From an uncultured Sediminibacterium sp. (GTDB lineage: Bacteria; Bacteroidota; Bacteroidia; Chitinophagales; Chitinophagaceae): DNA of 48,946 bases. Positions within the stretch are counted from its first letter, which is position 1; each line of letters begins with the position of its first letter. The position numbers and the translations under genes are program-made. The stretch covers positions 1 through 48,946 of the forward strand of contig CALDSE010000023.1 in NCBI GenBank assembly GCA_937911175.1, given 5' to 3'. A model generated the notes under the pieces. The model searched no databases. It was not told the DNA's origin and worked only from the letters and a program-made list of their open reading frames with translations. Of this stretch, positions 1 through 8,349 are shown one piece after another.

Positions 1-448
<448 letters not shown>

Positions 449-543
449 ATTTTTTTTTCTGTTATTGATTTTACTCCAATATGTAAATTATTGTTTTATC
501 CGTTTAGTTGTCATGACTAAACATCCGATAAAATTACCGTCTT

Positions 544-651
<108 letters not shown>

Positions 652-662
652 ATTTATTAAAG

Positions 663-695
663 ATCCTCATCATTTATTTGATGGGGATTTTTTTT
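663..695 (+). terminator. Intrinsic terminator of the rRNA operon
   Basis: A 10-bp stem (atcctcatca paired with tgatggggat, one G-U pair) with a 6-nt loop is followed by a run of eight T. It lies 11 nt after the 5S gene and closes the rRNA operon just before the convergent methyltransferase gene. Confidence 0.85.
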
Positions 696-712
696 GTCCC
701 TACCTCAACTCT

Positions 713-1459
713 TTATTTCTTCTTTGCTTTCACCATCCAATCCCAGGGCTGCGGTGTTTTTAACCAGCTGGGTGGTTTATGAAATTCAGTAGACCACTTG
801 TAATTAATCTTTTCAATTTTCTCCACCGTAAATCCAGCAAGATTTAATAATAGTTCCAATTCTTCTTTTAAAAAATGTTTAGTAGGCACATCGTCAATAT
901 CAGTTACTCCATCTTTTATAAATCGTATTTGACTAATGGCTCTTTTGCCAGTAGGGGCTTTATCTTTTTTAGCATCGTCTACATTATATTTATTGGCAAT
1001 AATATGGCTGAATAATTTTGATTCTAAGGATGGAACTACTAGCACTAAGTCACCACCCTTTTTAATAAAGGAAGCCATATGTTTAAAAAATAAGTTTCTC
1101 TTTTTTAAGGAAGAAGTGAGAATAGCATTAATACAAATAGCGGAGTCGTACTTTTTTACTTTTACAGTAGCGGCAGACATATCTACTCTTTCATAGGTAA
1201 TGTTGGTGTACTGCGGATATTTTTTAGCGGCAATTTTTAAATTGTTATTAGATATATCAATGGCCTGCACTTTACCAAATACGGGCGCCAGCACTGGCAT
1301 CCACTTACCTACAGCACAACCTATATCTATCACCGATTTTTTAGGTCCAGCAAAACTTAATATAGCCTTCACTATTTTACCGGACTTGTCGTTTTTTAAA
1401 ACATCAAAAATTTCAGTTTCGTAAGAAGGCGCAATTTTTTCCCAGTAATTTTTTTCCAT
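713..1459 (-). CDS. Class I SAM-dependent methyltransferase
   Basis: This 248-residue protein has a Rossmann-type methyltransferase fold. The SAM-binding motif I (VIDIGCAVGKW) is at about residues 43-53, followed by an acidic motif II (VQAIDIS) and a motif near residue 90 (YERVDMS). It looks like a small-molecule or protein methyltransferase of the Methyltransf_11/25 type; the substrate cannot be told from sequence. It has no signal peptide, so it should be cytoplasmic. It is convergent with the rRNA operon and ends 17 nt from that operon's terminator. Upstream, the terminator of the RRM gene separates it, so it is probably transcribed alone. Confidence 0.8.
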   Translation of the reverse strand: MEKNYWEKIAPSYETEIFDVLKNDKSGKIVKAILSFAGPKKSVIDIGCAVGKWMPVLAPVFGKVQAIDISNNNLKIAAKKYPQYTNITYERVDMSAATVKVKKYDSAICINAILTSSLKKRNLFFKHMASFIKKGGDLVLVVPSLESKLFSHIIANKYNVDDAKKDKAPTGKRAISQIRFIKDGVTDIDDVPTKHFLKEELELLLNLAGFTVEKIEKINYKWSTEFHKPPSWLKTPQPWDWMVKAKKK

Positions 1460-1485
1460 AGTAGCTTGAAGTTAAAAAATAAAGG

Positions 1486-1521
1486 GCAAAAAAAATCCCT
1501 TCCGAATAAACGGAAAGGATT
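1486..1521 (-). terminator. Intrinsic terminator after the RRM protein gene
   Basis: Read on the minus strand, an 11-bp stem (aatcctttccg / cggaagggatt, one G-U pair) with a 6-nt loop is followed by a T run. It lies about 40 nt after the stop of the RRM gene and ends that single-gene transcript before the methyltransferase gene. Confidence 0.8.
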
Positions 1522-1559
1522 TTGTAATGTATTGTAACGGTTAAGTTGTGTACAGTTGA

Positions 1560-1973
1560 TTAATATCTATTGTATTCACCACCACCATTTCCACCACGGT
1601 CACGATTGTAACCGCCGCCAGTACCGCCGCGATTGAATCCACCGCCGCCGCCTGAGCCGCCGCGATTAAATCCACCACCGCCACCACCAGCACCATAAGG
1701 CTTCTTCTTGAAGGTTCTTTCGCCTTCAGGACGTGGAGTTGACTCGTTAACTACGATGTTACGACCCAACATTTCAGTGTCGTGAAGTTGACTGATAGCT
1801 GCACGAGCTTCGTCGTCGTTAGCCATTTCAACAAAACCGAAGCCTTTGCTTCTGTTGTTGTTAAATTTGTCTGTTACAATTTTTGCACTTGCTACTGCAC
1901 CAAATGGAGTAAACAAGTTCTCTAGATCTTCGCTAGTCATATTCCAGCTAAGATTTCCAACATAAATGTTCAT
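1560..1973 (-). CDS. RRM-family RNA-binding protein with glycine-rich tail
   Basis: This 137-residue cytoplasmic protein has one RNA recognition motif (about residues 1-80) and a flexible tail. RNP2 (IYVGNL, 3-8) and RNP1 (KGFGFVEM, 43-50) are intact with the aromatic residues that stack on RNA bases. Residues 94-137 are almost only Gly, Asn, Arg, Phe and Tyr, with a repeated GGGGGFNRGG block. Proteins of this layout are common in Bacteroidota and cyanobacteria, where relatives are cold-induced RNA chaperones; Bacteroidota often lack CspA-style abundance. Function as a general RNA chaperone is inferred. It is monocistronic, between terminators on both sides, and its leader holds a hairpin (2000-2023). 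Confidence 0.9.
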   Translation of the reverse strand: MNIYVGNLSWNMTSEDLENLFTPFGAVASAKIVTDKFNNNRSKGFGFVEMANDDEARAAISQLHDTEMLGRNIVVNESTPRPEGERTFKKKPYGAGGGGGGFNRGGSGGGGGFNRGGTGGGYNRDRGGNGGGEYNRY

Positions 1974-1999
1974 GTTCTTTTAAATTAAGTGATCAAAAA

Positions 2000-2023
2000 C
2001 TAATGGAAGATTTCCGCCATTAG
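2000..2023 (-). promoter_or_regulatory. Leader hairpin upstream of the RRM gene
   Basis: A perfect 7-bp inverted repeat (ctaatgg / ccattag) with a 10-nt loop lies 26-50 nt before the start codon of the RRM gene. A box resembling the Bacteroidota -7 element (TATCTTCG on the minus strand, 2029-2036, one mismatch to TAnnTTTG) sits just upstream, so the hairpin would be at the 5' end of the mRNA. A role in stability or temperature response is inference. Confidence 0.4.
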
Positions 2024-2111
2024 GACACCGAAGATAGTGATAATAACTACAATTCTATTATTTATACACTTTTTTAATAAAATAGGTGGATAAATAGGCT
2101 AAAAATTCAAC

Positions 2112-2145
2112 AAAAAACCCCTCCCGAGGGTATCGAGAGGGGTTT
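2112..2145 (-). terminator. Intrinsic terminator of the rpsF-rpsR-rplI operon
   Basis: On the minus strand a 9-bp stem (aaacccctc / gaggggttt) with a 13-nt loop is followed by a T run (ttttttg). It lies about 50 nt downstream of the rplI stop codon and upstream of the RRM gene. Confidence 0.8.
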
Positions 2146-2193
2146 GGGGCAGTTTTTAAGCTGCAAAAAGACCTAAAAAGGGTCCAGGGCTAA

Positions 2194-2643
2194 TTAAGCC
2201 TCAGCTCCAATTTCAATATCGATTTCAGTATTTTGACCATTTCCAAAGTCAATAGTGGCTTTATAGCTACCAGTTTCTTTGATTTCATCTTGAATGGTAA
2301 TACGTCTTCTGTCAATTTCGTATCCTTTTTGAGCGCGGATAGCTTGAGTAACTTGTAAGGCAGTAACGCTTCCGAATATTTTATTATTCGCGCCAGTCTT
2401 AGCAGTTAATTTCACAGGGCTTGAAGTTAATACAGTAATTACTTTAGAAATTTCAGCTAACATAGCAGCTTCTTTCTTCGCTTTTACTTTTAAACGCTCA
2501 TCTAATTGCTTTGTATTAGATTCAGTTGCTTCAATAGCACACTTTGTTGGGAATAAGAAATTACGTGCGTAACCGTTTTTAACGTTTACTAGTTCGTCCT
2601 TACCACCTAAATTGTCTACATCTTTAATTAAGATAACTTTCAT
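2194..2643 (-). CDS. rplI: 50S ribosomal protein L9
   Basis: L9 binds 23S rRNA at the base of the L1 stalk and helps keep the reading frame. The protein (149 residues, the normal family length) begins MKVILIKDV and has the N-terminal L9 signature with GxxxxVxxGYARNFLFP at about residues 13-29, a long charged connecting helix and a C-terminal domain. An in-frame ATG 45 nt upstream would add 15 residues that no L9 has, so the start at 2643 is chosen. It is the last gene of rpsF-rpsR-rplI, about 106 nt after rpsR, and is followed by a terminator. Confidence 0.95.
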   Translation of the reverse strand: MKVILIKDVDNLGGKDELVNVKNGYARNFLFPTKCAIEATESNTKQLDERLKVKAKKEAAMLAEISKVITVLTSSPVKLTAKTGANNKIFGSVTALQVTQAIRAQKGYEIDRRRITIQDEIKETGSYKATIDFGNGQNTEIDIEIGAEA

Positions 2644-2749
2644 AATCATTTTTTTAGTTCCCAAGAGCCCAGCATTTTCTGCTGTCACTCGCCGAGGTTT
2701 AAAAACTAAACCGCGAGATTAGGGATGGTTTACTAATATTTTTTCGAGC

Positions 2750-3013
2750 CTATTTAAATAAATCGGTTACATAAGGTAACATAGCCATTTGACGAGATCT
2801 TTTGATAGCGTCAGCTACTTTACGTTGATACTTCAAAGAGTTACCACTTAAACGACGAGGTAACATTTTACCTTGTTCGTTGAGGAATTTCTTTAAGAAG
2901 TCTGTATCCTTATAGTCTACATACTTAATACCATACTTTTTAAAACGACAGAATTTCTTCTTAGGTTTTTCCTGCTTAATCGCGGTTAGGTATTTGATTT
3001 CATTCTTTGCCAT
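2750..3013 (-). CDS. rpsR: 30S ribosomal protein S18
   Basis: S18 is a small basic protein of the 30S platform that forms a heterodimer with S6. This 87-residue protein has the family core: [12 protein letters not shown], then [37 protein letters not shown] residues in the second half that bind 16S rRNA. It lies 16 nt downstream of rpsF, the gene for its partner, as in most bacteria. Confidence 0.96.
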   Translation of the reverse strand: MAKNEIKYLTAIKQEKPKKKFCRFKKYGIKYVDYKDTDFLKKFLNEQGKMLPRRLSGNSLKYQRKVADAIKRSRQMAMLPYVTDLFK

Positions 3014-3029
3014 GTTGGTAAAAATTTAA

Positions 3030-3383
3030 TTAAGCCTCAACTGCTTTGTGAACAGGGAAACCGCCGTTTCTCTTAATGTGGTTGTACTCAACTGCGTACT
3101 TGTCAAGTTTTGTAATCATGTGACGCATAATTTGTTCGTCACGTAAAAATTGAATTTTCAATTTTTCATTCACTGTAGCTGGAGCTGTGAATTCTAGTAT
3201 CCAGTAGATACCAGTCGTTTTCTTATCGATAGGATAAGCAAGTGATTTTAAACCCCAAGGATTTGAGGCTACTGTAGACCCACCATTTTCTTTGATGAAG
3301 TCTTGGTATTTTTTCTGAGTTGATTTAAAATCTTCTTCAGATAATACCGGTGTAAAAATCACCATTAATTCGTAATTGTTCAT
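3030..3383 (-). CDS. rpsF: 30S ribosomal protein S6
   Basis: S6 binds the central domain of 16S rRNA together with S18. The 117-residue protein starts MNNYELMVIFTP, which is the normal S6 N-terminus; an ATG 45 nt upstream would add an unrelated 15-residue extension and is not chosen. The ferredoxin-like fold is visible through the motifs GLKSLAYPIDKKTTGIYW and FLRDEQIMRHMITKL. It is the first gene of the rpsF-rpsR-rplI operon; a likely promoter lies at 3469-3504. Confidence 0.95.
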   Translation of the reverse strand: MNNYELMVIFTPVLSEEDFKSTQKKYQDFIKENGGSTVASNPWGLKSLAYPIDKKTTGIYWILEFTAPATVNEKLKIQFLRDEQIMRHMITKLDKYAVEYNHIKRNGGFPVHKAVEA

Positions 3384-3468
3384 TACTTGAATTTTTTGGT
3401 TAAATAATTGGTTTTTCCCAGTGGACATCCTTATTCAGAATGAATCTGCCAAAACAGATTTGGGAGGG

Positions 3469-3504
3469 CGAAGGTAGGCTATTTCAGTGTATTTCCGCTC
3501 AAAA
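3469..3504 (-). promoter_or_regulatory. Candidate promoter of the rpsF operon
   Basis: On the minus strand TTTTG (3500-3504) is 23 nt upstream of TACCTTCG (3469-3476), one mismatch from the Bacteroidota TAnnTTTG box. The leader of about 80 nt would hold a 6-bp dyad (aatctg-N6-cagatt, 3443-3460), a possible site of autoregulation by ribosomal proteins. The stretch 3384-3698 otherwise holds no gene I can support. Confidence 0.4.
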
Positions 3505-3632
3505 TTGGCTTAAAAATAAGGGCCACCGGGAAATGATCGCTGTAACCACCCCTAAACCGGTCTCCATCATAGGTTCTTTTGCGCTGTACTGGCGCAGCCT
3601 GGCTCAAAAACTAGCCATCATAGGCCAAAGGC

Positions 3633-3660
3633 TTGACAGCTTGGCAGAATTTTGGCTTTG
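3633..3660 (+). promoter_or_regulatory. Candidate promoter of htpG
   Basis: Two readings agree on a transcription start near 3667. The first is a housekeeping-type promoter, TTG (3633-3635), 17 nt, TGGCTTTG (3653-3660), one mismatch from TAnnTTTG. The second is a sigma-54-like pair, TGGCAG (3642-3647), 5 nt, TGGCT (3653-3657), with GG and GC correctly spaced but two mismatches. Which is used cannot be told from sequence. Confidence 0.4.
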
Positions 3661-3677
3661 GTACCCTGTTTGCTAGT

Positions 3678-3700
3678 ATAGTGCTAAACAACAGCACTAT
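3678..3700 (+). promoter_or_regulatory. Perfect dyad covering the htpG start codon
   Basis: The arms atagtgct (3678-3685) and agcactat (3693-3700) are exact reverse complements separated by 7 nt. The right arm includes the first two bases of the htpG ATG (3699-3701). In mRNA this would be an 8-bp hairpin hiding the start codon; in DNA it could be an operator. The half-sites agtgctaa and agcact are also halves of the HrcA site CIRCE, but in reversed order. Confidence 0.5.
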
Positions 3701-5588
3701 GCAAAAAGGTCAAATAAGAGTTCAGACAGAGAACATCTTTCCCATCATTAAAAAGTTCCTTTACAGCGACCACGAAATATTCTTACGTGAGTTAGTAAGT
3801 AACGCTGTAGATGCTTCCCAAAAATTAAAAACATTAAGCTCTAAAGGCGAAGTGAAAGGCGATATAGGTAACCTTAGAGTAGATGTAATTTTAGATGCCA
3901 AAGAAAAAACATTGACCATTATGGACAATGGTATTGGTATGTCATCTGAAGAAGTAGATAAGTACATTAACCAAGTTGCCTTCAGTGGTGCAGAAGAATT
4001 TGTTACCAAATACAAAGACGCTAGCATTATTGGTCATTTTGGTTTAGGTTTTTACAGCGCCTTCATGGTAAGTGAAAAAGTAGATATCTATAGCAGAAGC
4101 CATAAAGATACCCCAGGTGTTTTCTGGAGCTGCGATGGTAGTACCGAATATGAATTATACGAAGTAGACTATAGCGCCCGCGGAACAAAAATTGTTTTAC
4201 ATATTAACGAAGAGAGTGCTGAGTTCTTAGAAGCTAATCGTGTGAAATCTATCTTGGATCGTTTTTGTAAATTCTTGCCAGTAGCTATTTATTTTACTGA
4301 TGCGAATGCGGAGAAAAAGGAGGCTAAGAGCGAGGACGGAAAAGCAGCAGATGCTGGAGTAAAAGGTCAAGAGCTTGAAAAACCAATTAACAATACTAAT
4401 CCTTTATGGATTCGTAAGCCTGCCGATTTAACCAAGGAAGACTACGAGAATTTTTATAAAGAATTATACCCTTTTGGGGAGACACCACTTTTTTGGATTC
4501 ACTTAAATGTAGATTATCCATTTAATTTAACGGGTATATTATACTTCCCAAAAATTAAGCAAAGCTTTGAAATTCAAAAGGACAAAATTCAGTTGTATTG
4601 CAACCAAGTATTTGTAACCGATGAAGTAAAAGATATTGTACCTGAGTTTTTAATGTTATTACATGGTGTTATTGATAGCCCAGATATTCCATTGAACGTT
4701 AGTCGTAGCTATTTACAAGGTGACCCAAATGTGAAAAAAATTAATGCACACATTACTAAAAAGGTAGCCGATAAATTAGAAGAAATATTTAATTCCGATA
4801 GAAAGGCATTTGAAGAGAAGTGGGAGAGCCTTGGCTTATTCGTAAAATATGGTATGATTACCGACGATAAGTTCTTAGATAAAGCCAATAAGTTTTTAAT
4901 CTTAGAAGACGCAGCCGCTGCAGGGACATTCTATACTTTAGATGAATACAAAAAAGCAACTGAGTCGAATCAAAAAAATAAAGACGGCAAACAAGTATTA
5001 TTGTATACTACCAACCCAGTAGGTCAAGATGCTTTTATACAAGCAGCAGTAGGTAAGGGCTACAAGGTTATTAAATTAGAAACCATGGTGGACGCCGCCT
5101 TCATTAACAATGTGGAAATGAAATGGGAAGGCGTTCAGTTTGTAAGAGTAGATGCCGATGTAGTAGACAACTTAATAGACAAGCAAGAAAATGTTGATTC
5201 TGTTTTATCTAAAGATGAAGTAGAGCAAGCTAAAAAATTATTTGAATTCCAAATACCTGAAACTACTATTACCGTTGAAGTGAAAGGCCTTAGCCAAGAC
5301 GCTGCTCCAGTAATTGCAACGCGCCCTGAATTTATGCGTCGTATGAAAGATATGGCCAGCATGGGTGGTGGAGGTATGACTGCATTTTATGCGCAAATGC
5401 CGGATGAAGTGCATTTAACTATTAATGGTAATCATGCTATATTCCAAGCTTTGTTAAATGAGCCCGATGTTGAAAAGCAACAAAAGCAAGCCCGCAACTT
5501 AGCAGACTTAGCCTTGCTTTCTCAAGGTTTATTAAAAGGAGCAGAGTTAACCAACTTTATTAATAGAAGTGTTGATTTATTAAAGTAA
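3699..5588 (+). CDS. htpG: Hsp90-family chaperone HtpG
   Basis: HtpG is the bacterial Hsp90, a cytoplasmic ATP-driven dimeric chaperone. The 629-residue protein shows the GHKL ATPase motifs in order near the N-terminus: ELVSNAVDAS, DNGIGM and GHFGLGFYSAFMV. A middle domain and C-terminal dimerisation domain follow. A charged, low-complexity insert rich in Lys, Glu and Ala (about residues 200-230) sits between N and middle domains, like a short version of the eukaryotic Hsp90 linker. The start MQKGQIRV is chosen because it fits HtpG N-termini; an upstream in-frame ATG at 3633 would translate the promoter and dyad. It is monocistronic with a strong terminator. Confidence 0.95.
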   Translation: MQKGQIRVQTENIFPIIKKFLYSDHEIFLRELVSNAVDASQKLKTLSSKGEVKGDIGNLRVDVILDAKEKTLTIMDNGIGMSSEEVDKYINQVAFSGAEEFVTKYKDASIIGHFGLGFYSAFMVSEKVDIYSRSHKDTPGVFWSCDGSTEYELYEVDYSARGTKIVLHINEESAEFLEANRVKSILDRFCKFLPVAIYFTDANAEKKEAKSEDGKAADAGVKGQELEKPINNTNPLWIRKPADLTKEDYENFYKELYPFGETPLFWIHLNVDYPFNLTGILYFPKIKQSFEIQKDKIQLYCNQVFVTDEVKDIVPEFLMLLHGVIDSPDIPLNVSRSYLQGDPNVKKINAHITKKVADKLEEIFNSDRKAFEEKWESLGLFVKYGMITDDKFLDKANKFLILEDAAAAGTFYTLDEYKKATESNQKNKDGKQVLLYTTNPVGQDAFIQAAVGKGYKVIKLETMVDAAFINNVEMKWEGVQFVRVDADVVDNLIDKQENVDSVLSKDEVEQAKKLFEFQIPETTITVEVKGLSQDAAPVIATRPEFMRRMKDMASMGGGGMTAFYAQMPDEVHLTINGNHAIFQALLNEPDVEKQQKQARNLADLALLSQGLLKGAELTNFINRSVDLLK

Positions 5589-5605
5589 TCGAACTTTTAT
5601 ATAAC

Positions 5606-5638
5606 TAAAAAGGCGTTCAAATTTGAACGCCTTTTTTT
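5606..5638 (+). terminator. Intrinsic terminator between htpG and recJ
   Basis: The sequence aaggcgttcaa / ttgaacgcctt forms a long near-perfect palindromic stem with A-rich left and T-rich right flanks. It lies 18 nt after htpG and 17 nt from the stop of the convergent recJ, so it can serve both strands. Confidence 0.9.
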
Positions 5639-5654
5639 ATGAGTATTTATTTTT

Positions 5655-7364
5655 TTAATTATTGTAAGACCCACTTTCTTTCAAGTCTAATACCTGCATT
5701 TGCACTGTTTGTGTTCCCTGCCATTCATTCAATTGTAATTGAAACACTACATCAAAGGGCTTGCCCGATTTTACTATACCAATATGCTGCGCCATATTAT
5801 AACCAATACCTTTTAATATTTGATTGCCCTGTGTGATATTAAAACTTATATGTGCTTCCTTGGCAAGTTTGCTATAACCGGTATCGTATACATTTTTAGC
5901 TAAAAATAAAGGGCGCATATTATCTGGTCCAAAAGGTTCCATCTGCGAAATAATTTGATAAAAGTTCATACTAATGCTATCAATAGGTATAACTGCATTA
6001 ATAACAATTTCAGGAATGAGTTGTGAAGGTGTAATTCTTTCTGATACCGCTTTTTCAAATGCTTCTTTAAAGGCTTCTAAGTTTTCTAAAGCCATTGTCA
6101 TACCAGCTGCGGCGAAATGTCCGCCATATCCAATTAAGTGTGCTCTACAAGCATGCAAGGCTTCGTATAAATTAAAGCCTACAACACTTCTTGCACTTCC
6201 TGTTACCACTTCTCCACTTTGTGTAAGTACAATAGTGGGTTTATAATGTTTTTCTATAAGCCTGCTTGCCACAATACCCACCACACCTTTATGCCAATGC
6301 GATTGAAACACTACCGATGACTTTTTATTGGCATGATTCGGATCTAACTCAATTTCCGCTAAGGCTTCTTCAGTAATGGTAGTATCGGCTTCTCTTCTAT
6401 CTAAATTATCTTGTTGTAATAATGAACCAATGGCAAGTGCTTTTGAATAATCTTTTTCTATAAATAATTGCACTGCTTTTTTAGCATCGTCCATTCTGCC
6501 TGCTGCATTAATTCTGGGCGCTACTGCAAATACTAAATTCGTAATACGCATAGGCGTAGTTTGCTTGGCTAACTCCATTAAGGCTAGTAAGCCAGGGCAG
6601 GGAGATTCATTCACTTGTTGCAATCCAAAATAAGCCAAGGTTCTGTTCTCATCTACAATGGGCACTATATCGGCAGCAATAGCGGTGGCTACTAAATCTA
6701 AATATTCTAAATACGATTCAGCAGGCAGTTTATACTTATCTGCTAAGGCAGTAATTAATTTCAACACCACGCCGCAGCCACATAATTCTTTAAAGGGGTA
6801 ATTACAATCAATTTGTTTTGGATTTAGTATGGCAATAGCAGGCGGTAAAATAGCATCGGGTAAATGGTGGTCGCAAATAATAAAATCAATGCCAAGCTCT
6901 TTCGCATATTCAACCAATTCAATGGACTTAATACCACAGTCAACCGATATTATTAATTGTATGCCGGTTTGCTTTGCGTAATCAATTCCAATTTTAGATA
7001 CACCATAGCCCTCTTTGTATCTATGGGGTATATAATAATCTACCTGTTCTGTCAATTTTTTTAAAAATTGGTATAAGGTAGCTACAGAAGTAGTTCCGTC
7101 AACATCATAGTCGCCAAAAACTAAAATAGATTCTTTATTCACCACCGCCTTTTCAATTCTGTCTACTGCTTTACCCATATCCTTCATTAACCAAGGGTCG
7201 TGTAAGTGTTCTAATTGAGGGCGGAAGAATTTTTTAGCAGCATCAAAACTGTCAATACCTCTTTGTACTAATAATTCACATAAGATGGGATGAATCTTTA
7301 ATGAATCTTGCAAGGTCTGCACGGTTGCAGTATCGGCTGCAAGTATATTCCATCTTTTATCCAT
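5655..7364 (-). CDS. recJ: Single-stranded-DNA-specific exonuclease RecJ
   Basis: RecJ degrades single-stranded DNA 5' to 3' in recombination and mismatch and base-excision repair. The 569-residue length is normal. The DHH phosphoesterase core is complete: motif I FGDYDVDGTTS (83-93), motif II VDCGIKS (about 141-147) and motif III CDHHLPD (164-170) provide the Mn-binding Asp and His residues. The DHHA1 domain has GGHFAAAGMT near residue 425, followed by an OB-like domain. The start codon overlaps the stop of the upstream polyprenyl synthetase gene as TAATG, so the two are cotranslated or at least cotranscribed. Confidence 0.95.
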   Translation of the reverse strand: MDKRWNILAADTATVQTLQDSLKIHPILCELLVQRGIDSFDAAKKFFRPQLEHLHDPWLMKDMGKAVDRIEKAVVNKESILVFGDYDVDGTTSVATLYQFLKKLTEQVDYYIPHRYKEGYGVSKIGIDYAKQTGIQLIISVDCGIKSIELVEYAKELGIDFIICDHHLPDAILPPAIAILNPKQIDCNYPFKELCGCGVVLKLITALADKYKLPAESYLEYLDLVATAIAADIVPIVDENRTLAYFGLQQVNESPCPGLLALMELAKQTTPMRITNLVFAVAPRINAAGRMDDAKKAVQLFIEKDYSKALAIGSLLQQDNLDRREADTTITEEALAEIELDPNHANKKSSVVFQSHWHKGVVGIVASRLIEKHYKPTIVLTQSGEVVTGSARSVVGFNLYEALHACRAHLIGYGGHFAAAGMTMALENLEAFKEAFEKAVSERITPSQLIPEIVINAVIPIDSISMNFYQIISQMEPFGPDNMRPLFLAKNVYDTGYSKLAKEAHISFNITQGNQILKGIGYNMAQHIGIVKSGKPFDVVFQLQLNEWQGTQTVQMQVLDLKESGSYNN

Positions 7365-8338
7365 TAAAATTTTCTGTCGGTTGTATATCTTACTAATTCC
7401 TCTAAAGCTTCTCTAGTAGGGCTAGTAGGAAAAGAATTTAAGATTAGTAAGGCCTTGTCTCTGTATTCATTCATCTTATGGGTCGCATATTCAATGCCTC
7501 CGTAAGATATGACATGATCTATTACAAATTTTACTTTTTCTTTATCGTTATTGTTGTTTTTAACAATATAAATAATTTCTTTTTTTAAAGACGGGCTTAC
7601 TTTTTGTAATATATGAATTAGAGGAAGTGTTAATTTTTTTTCTTTGATATCATTGCCTGTAGGCTTACCAATTTTGGCTTCACCATAATCAAATAAGTCG
7701 TCTTTAATTTGAAAGGCCATACCTACATTTTCGCCAAACTCGCGCATTTTTTGAATAGTCTCATCATTTTCTGTAACCGAACTTGCACCAGCTGCGCAAC
7801 TAGAAGCTAGTAATGAAGCAGTCTTACCACTTATAATTTCATAATAAACCGATTCGTCAAAATTTAGGTTTCTTGTTTTTTCTATTTGTAGTAATTCTCC
7901 CTCACTCATTTTCTTTACTGCATTCGATAAAATAGTGAGTATGGTAAAATCCTTGTTTTCAAGAGATAATAATAAGCCCTTAGATAATAAATAGTCGCCT
8001 ACTAAAACGGCAATTTTATTTTTCCATAATGCATTGATGGAAAACATACCTCTTCTTTCTGTAGCATCATCTACTACATCGTCGTGTACTAATGTCGCAG
8101 TATGTAATAATTCAACTAAGGAAGCGGCTCTATAAGAGGCATCGTTAATTTCACCATGAAGTTTGGCTGAAAGTAAAACAAACATAGGACGCATCTGCTT
8201 CCCTTTTCGCTTTACAATATATTGCATGATGCGGTCTAGCAAGGACACTCTGCTTTTTACGGCTTCTTTGAAATGTTCTTCAAAGAGCTCCAGTTCTTTT
8301 GCTATTACTTTTTTTGCTAGTTCCATGGTTACCTGCAA
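7364..8338 (-). CDS. Polyprenyl diphosphate synthase
   Basis: This 324-residue protein is a trans-isoprenyl diphosphate synthase. The first aspartate-rich motif (HDDVVDDATERRG, from about residue 85) and the second (KDDLFDYGE, then GKPTGNDIKEKKLTLP) bind Mg-diphosphate of the allylic substrate. Family members make the long side chain of menaquinone in Bacteroidota; the chain length depends on residues upstream of the first motif and is not predictable here with certainty. It overlaps recJ by one base (TAATG) and follows the HAD gene by 11 nt, so the three form one operon. Confidence 0.92.
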   Translation of the reverse strand: MQVTMELAKKVIAKELELFEEHFKEAVKSRVSLLDRIMQYIVKRKGKQMRPMFVLLSAKLHGEINDASYRAASLVELLHTATLVHDDVVDDATERRGMFSINALWKNKIAVLVGDYLLSKGLLLSLENKDFTILTILSNAVKKMSEGELLQIEKTRNLNFDESVYYEIISGKTASLLASSCAAGASSVTENDETIQKMREFGENVGMAFQIKDDLFDYGEAKIGKPTGNDIKEKKLTLPLIHILQKVSPSLKKEIIYIVKNNNNDKEKVKFVIDHVISYGGIEYATHKMNEYRDKALLILNSFPTSPTREALEELVRYTTDRKF

Positions 8339-8349
8339 TTTAATTGAAT

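Noticed and set aside
3443..3460. The rpsF leader dyad as the known S6:S18 autoregulatory motif
   Set aside because: I cannot see the conserved CCG bulge of that RNA family; only a plain 6-bp dyad is evident.
3440..3676. A 78-codon plus-strand frame between rpsF and htpG
   Set aside because: It covers the divergent promoter region, has no recognisable features and runs into the htpG promoter; more likely non-coding.
3633..3683. A TTGACA (3633) and TATAGT (3678) pair as an E. coli-type promoter for htpG
   Set aside because: The spacing of 39 nt is far from 17, so they cannot work as a pair.
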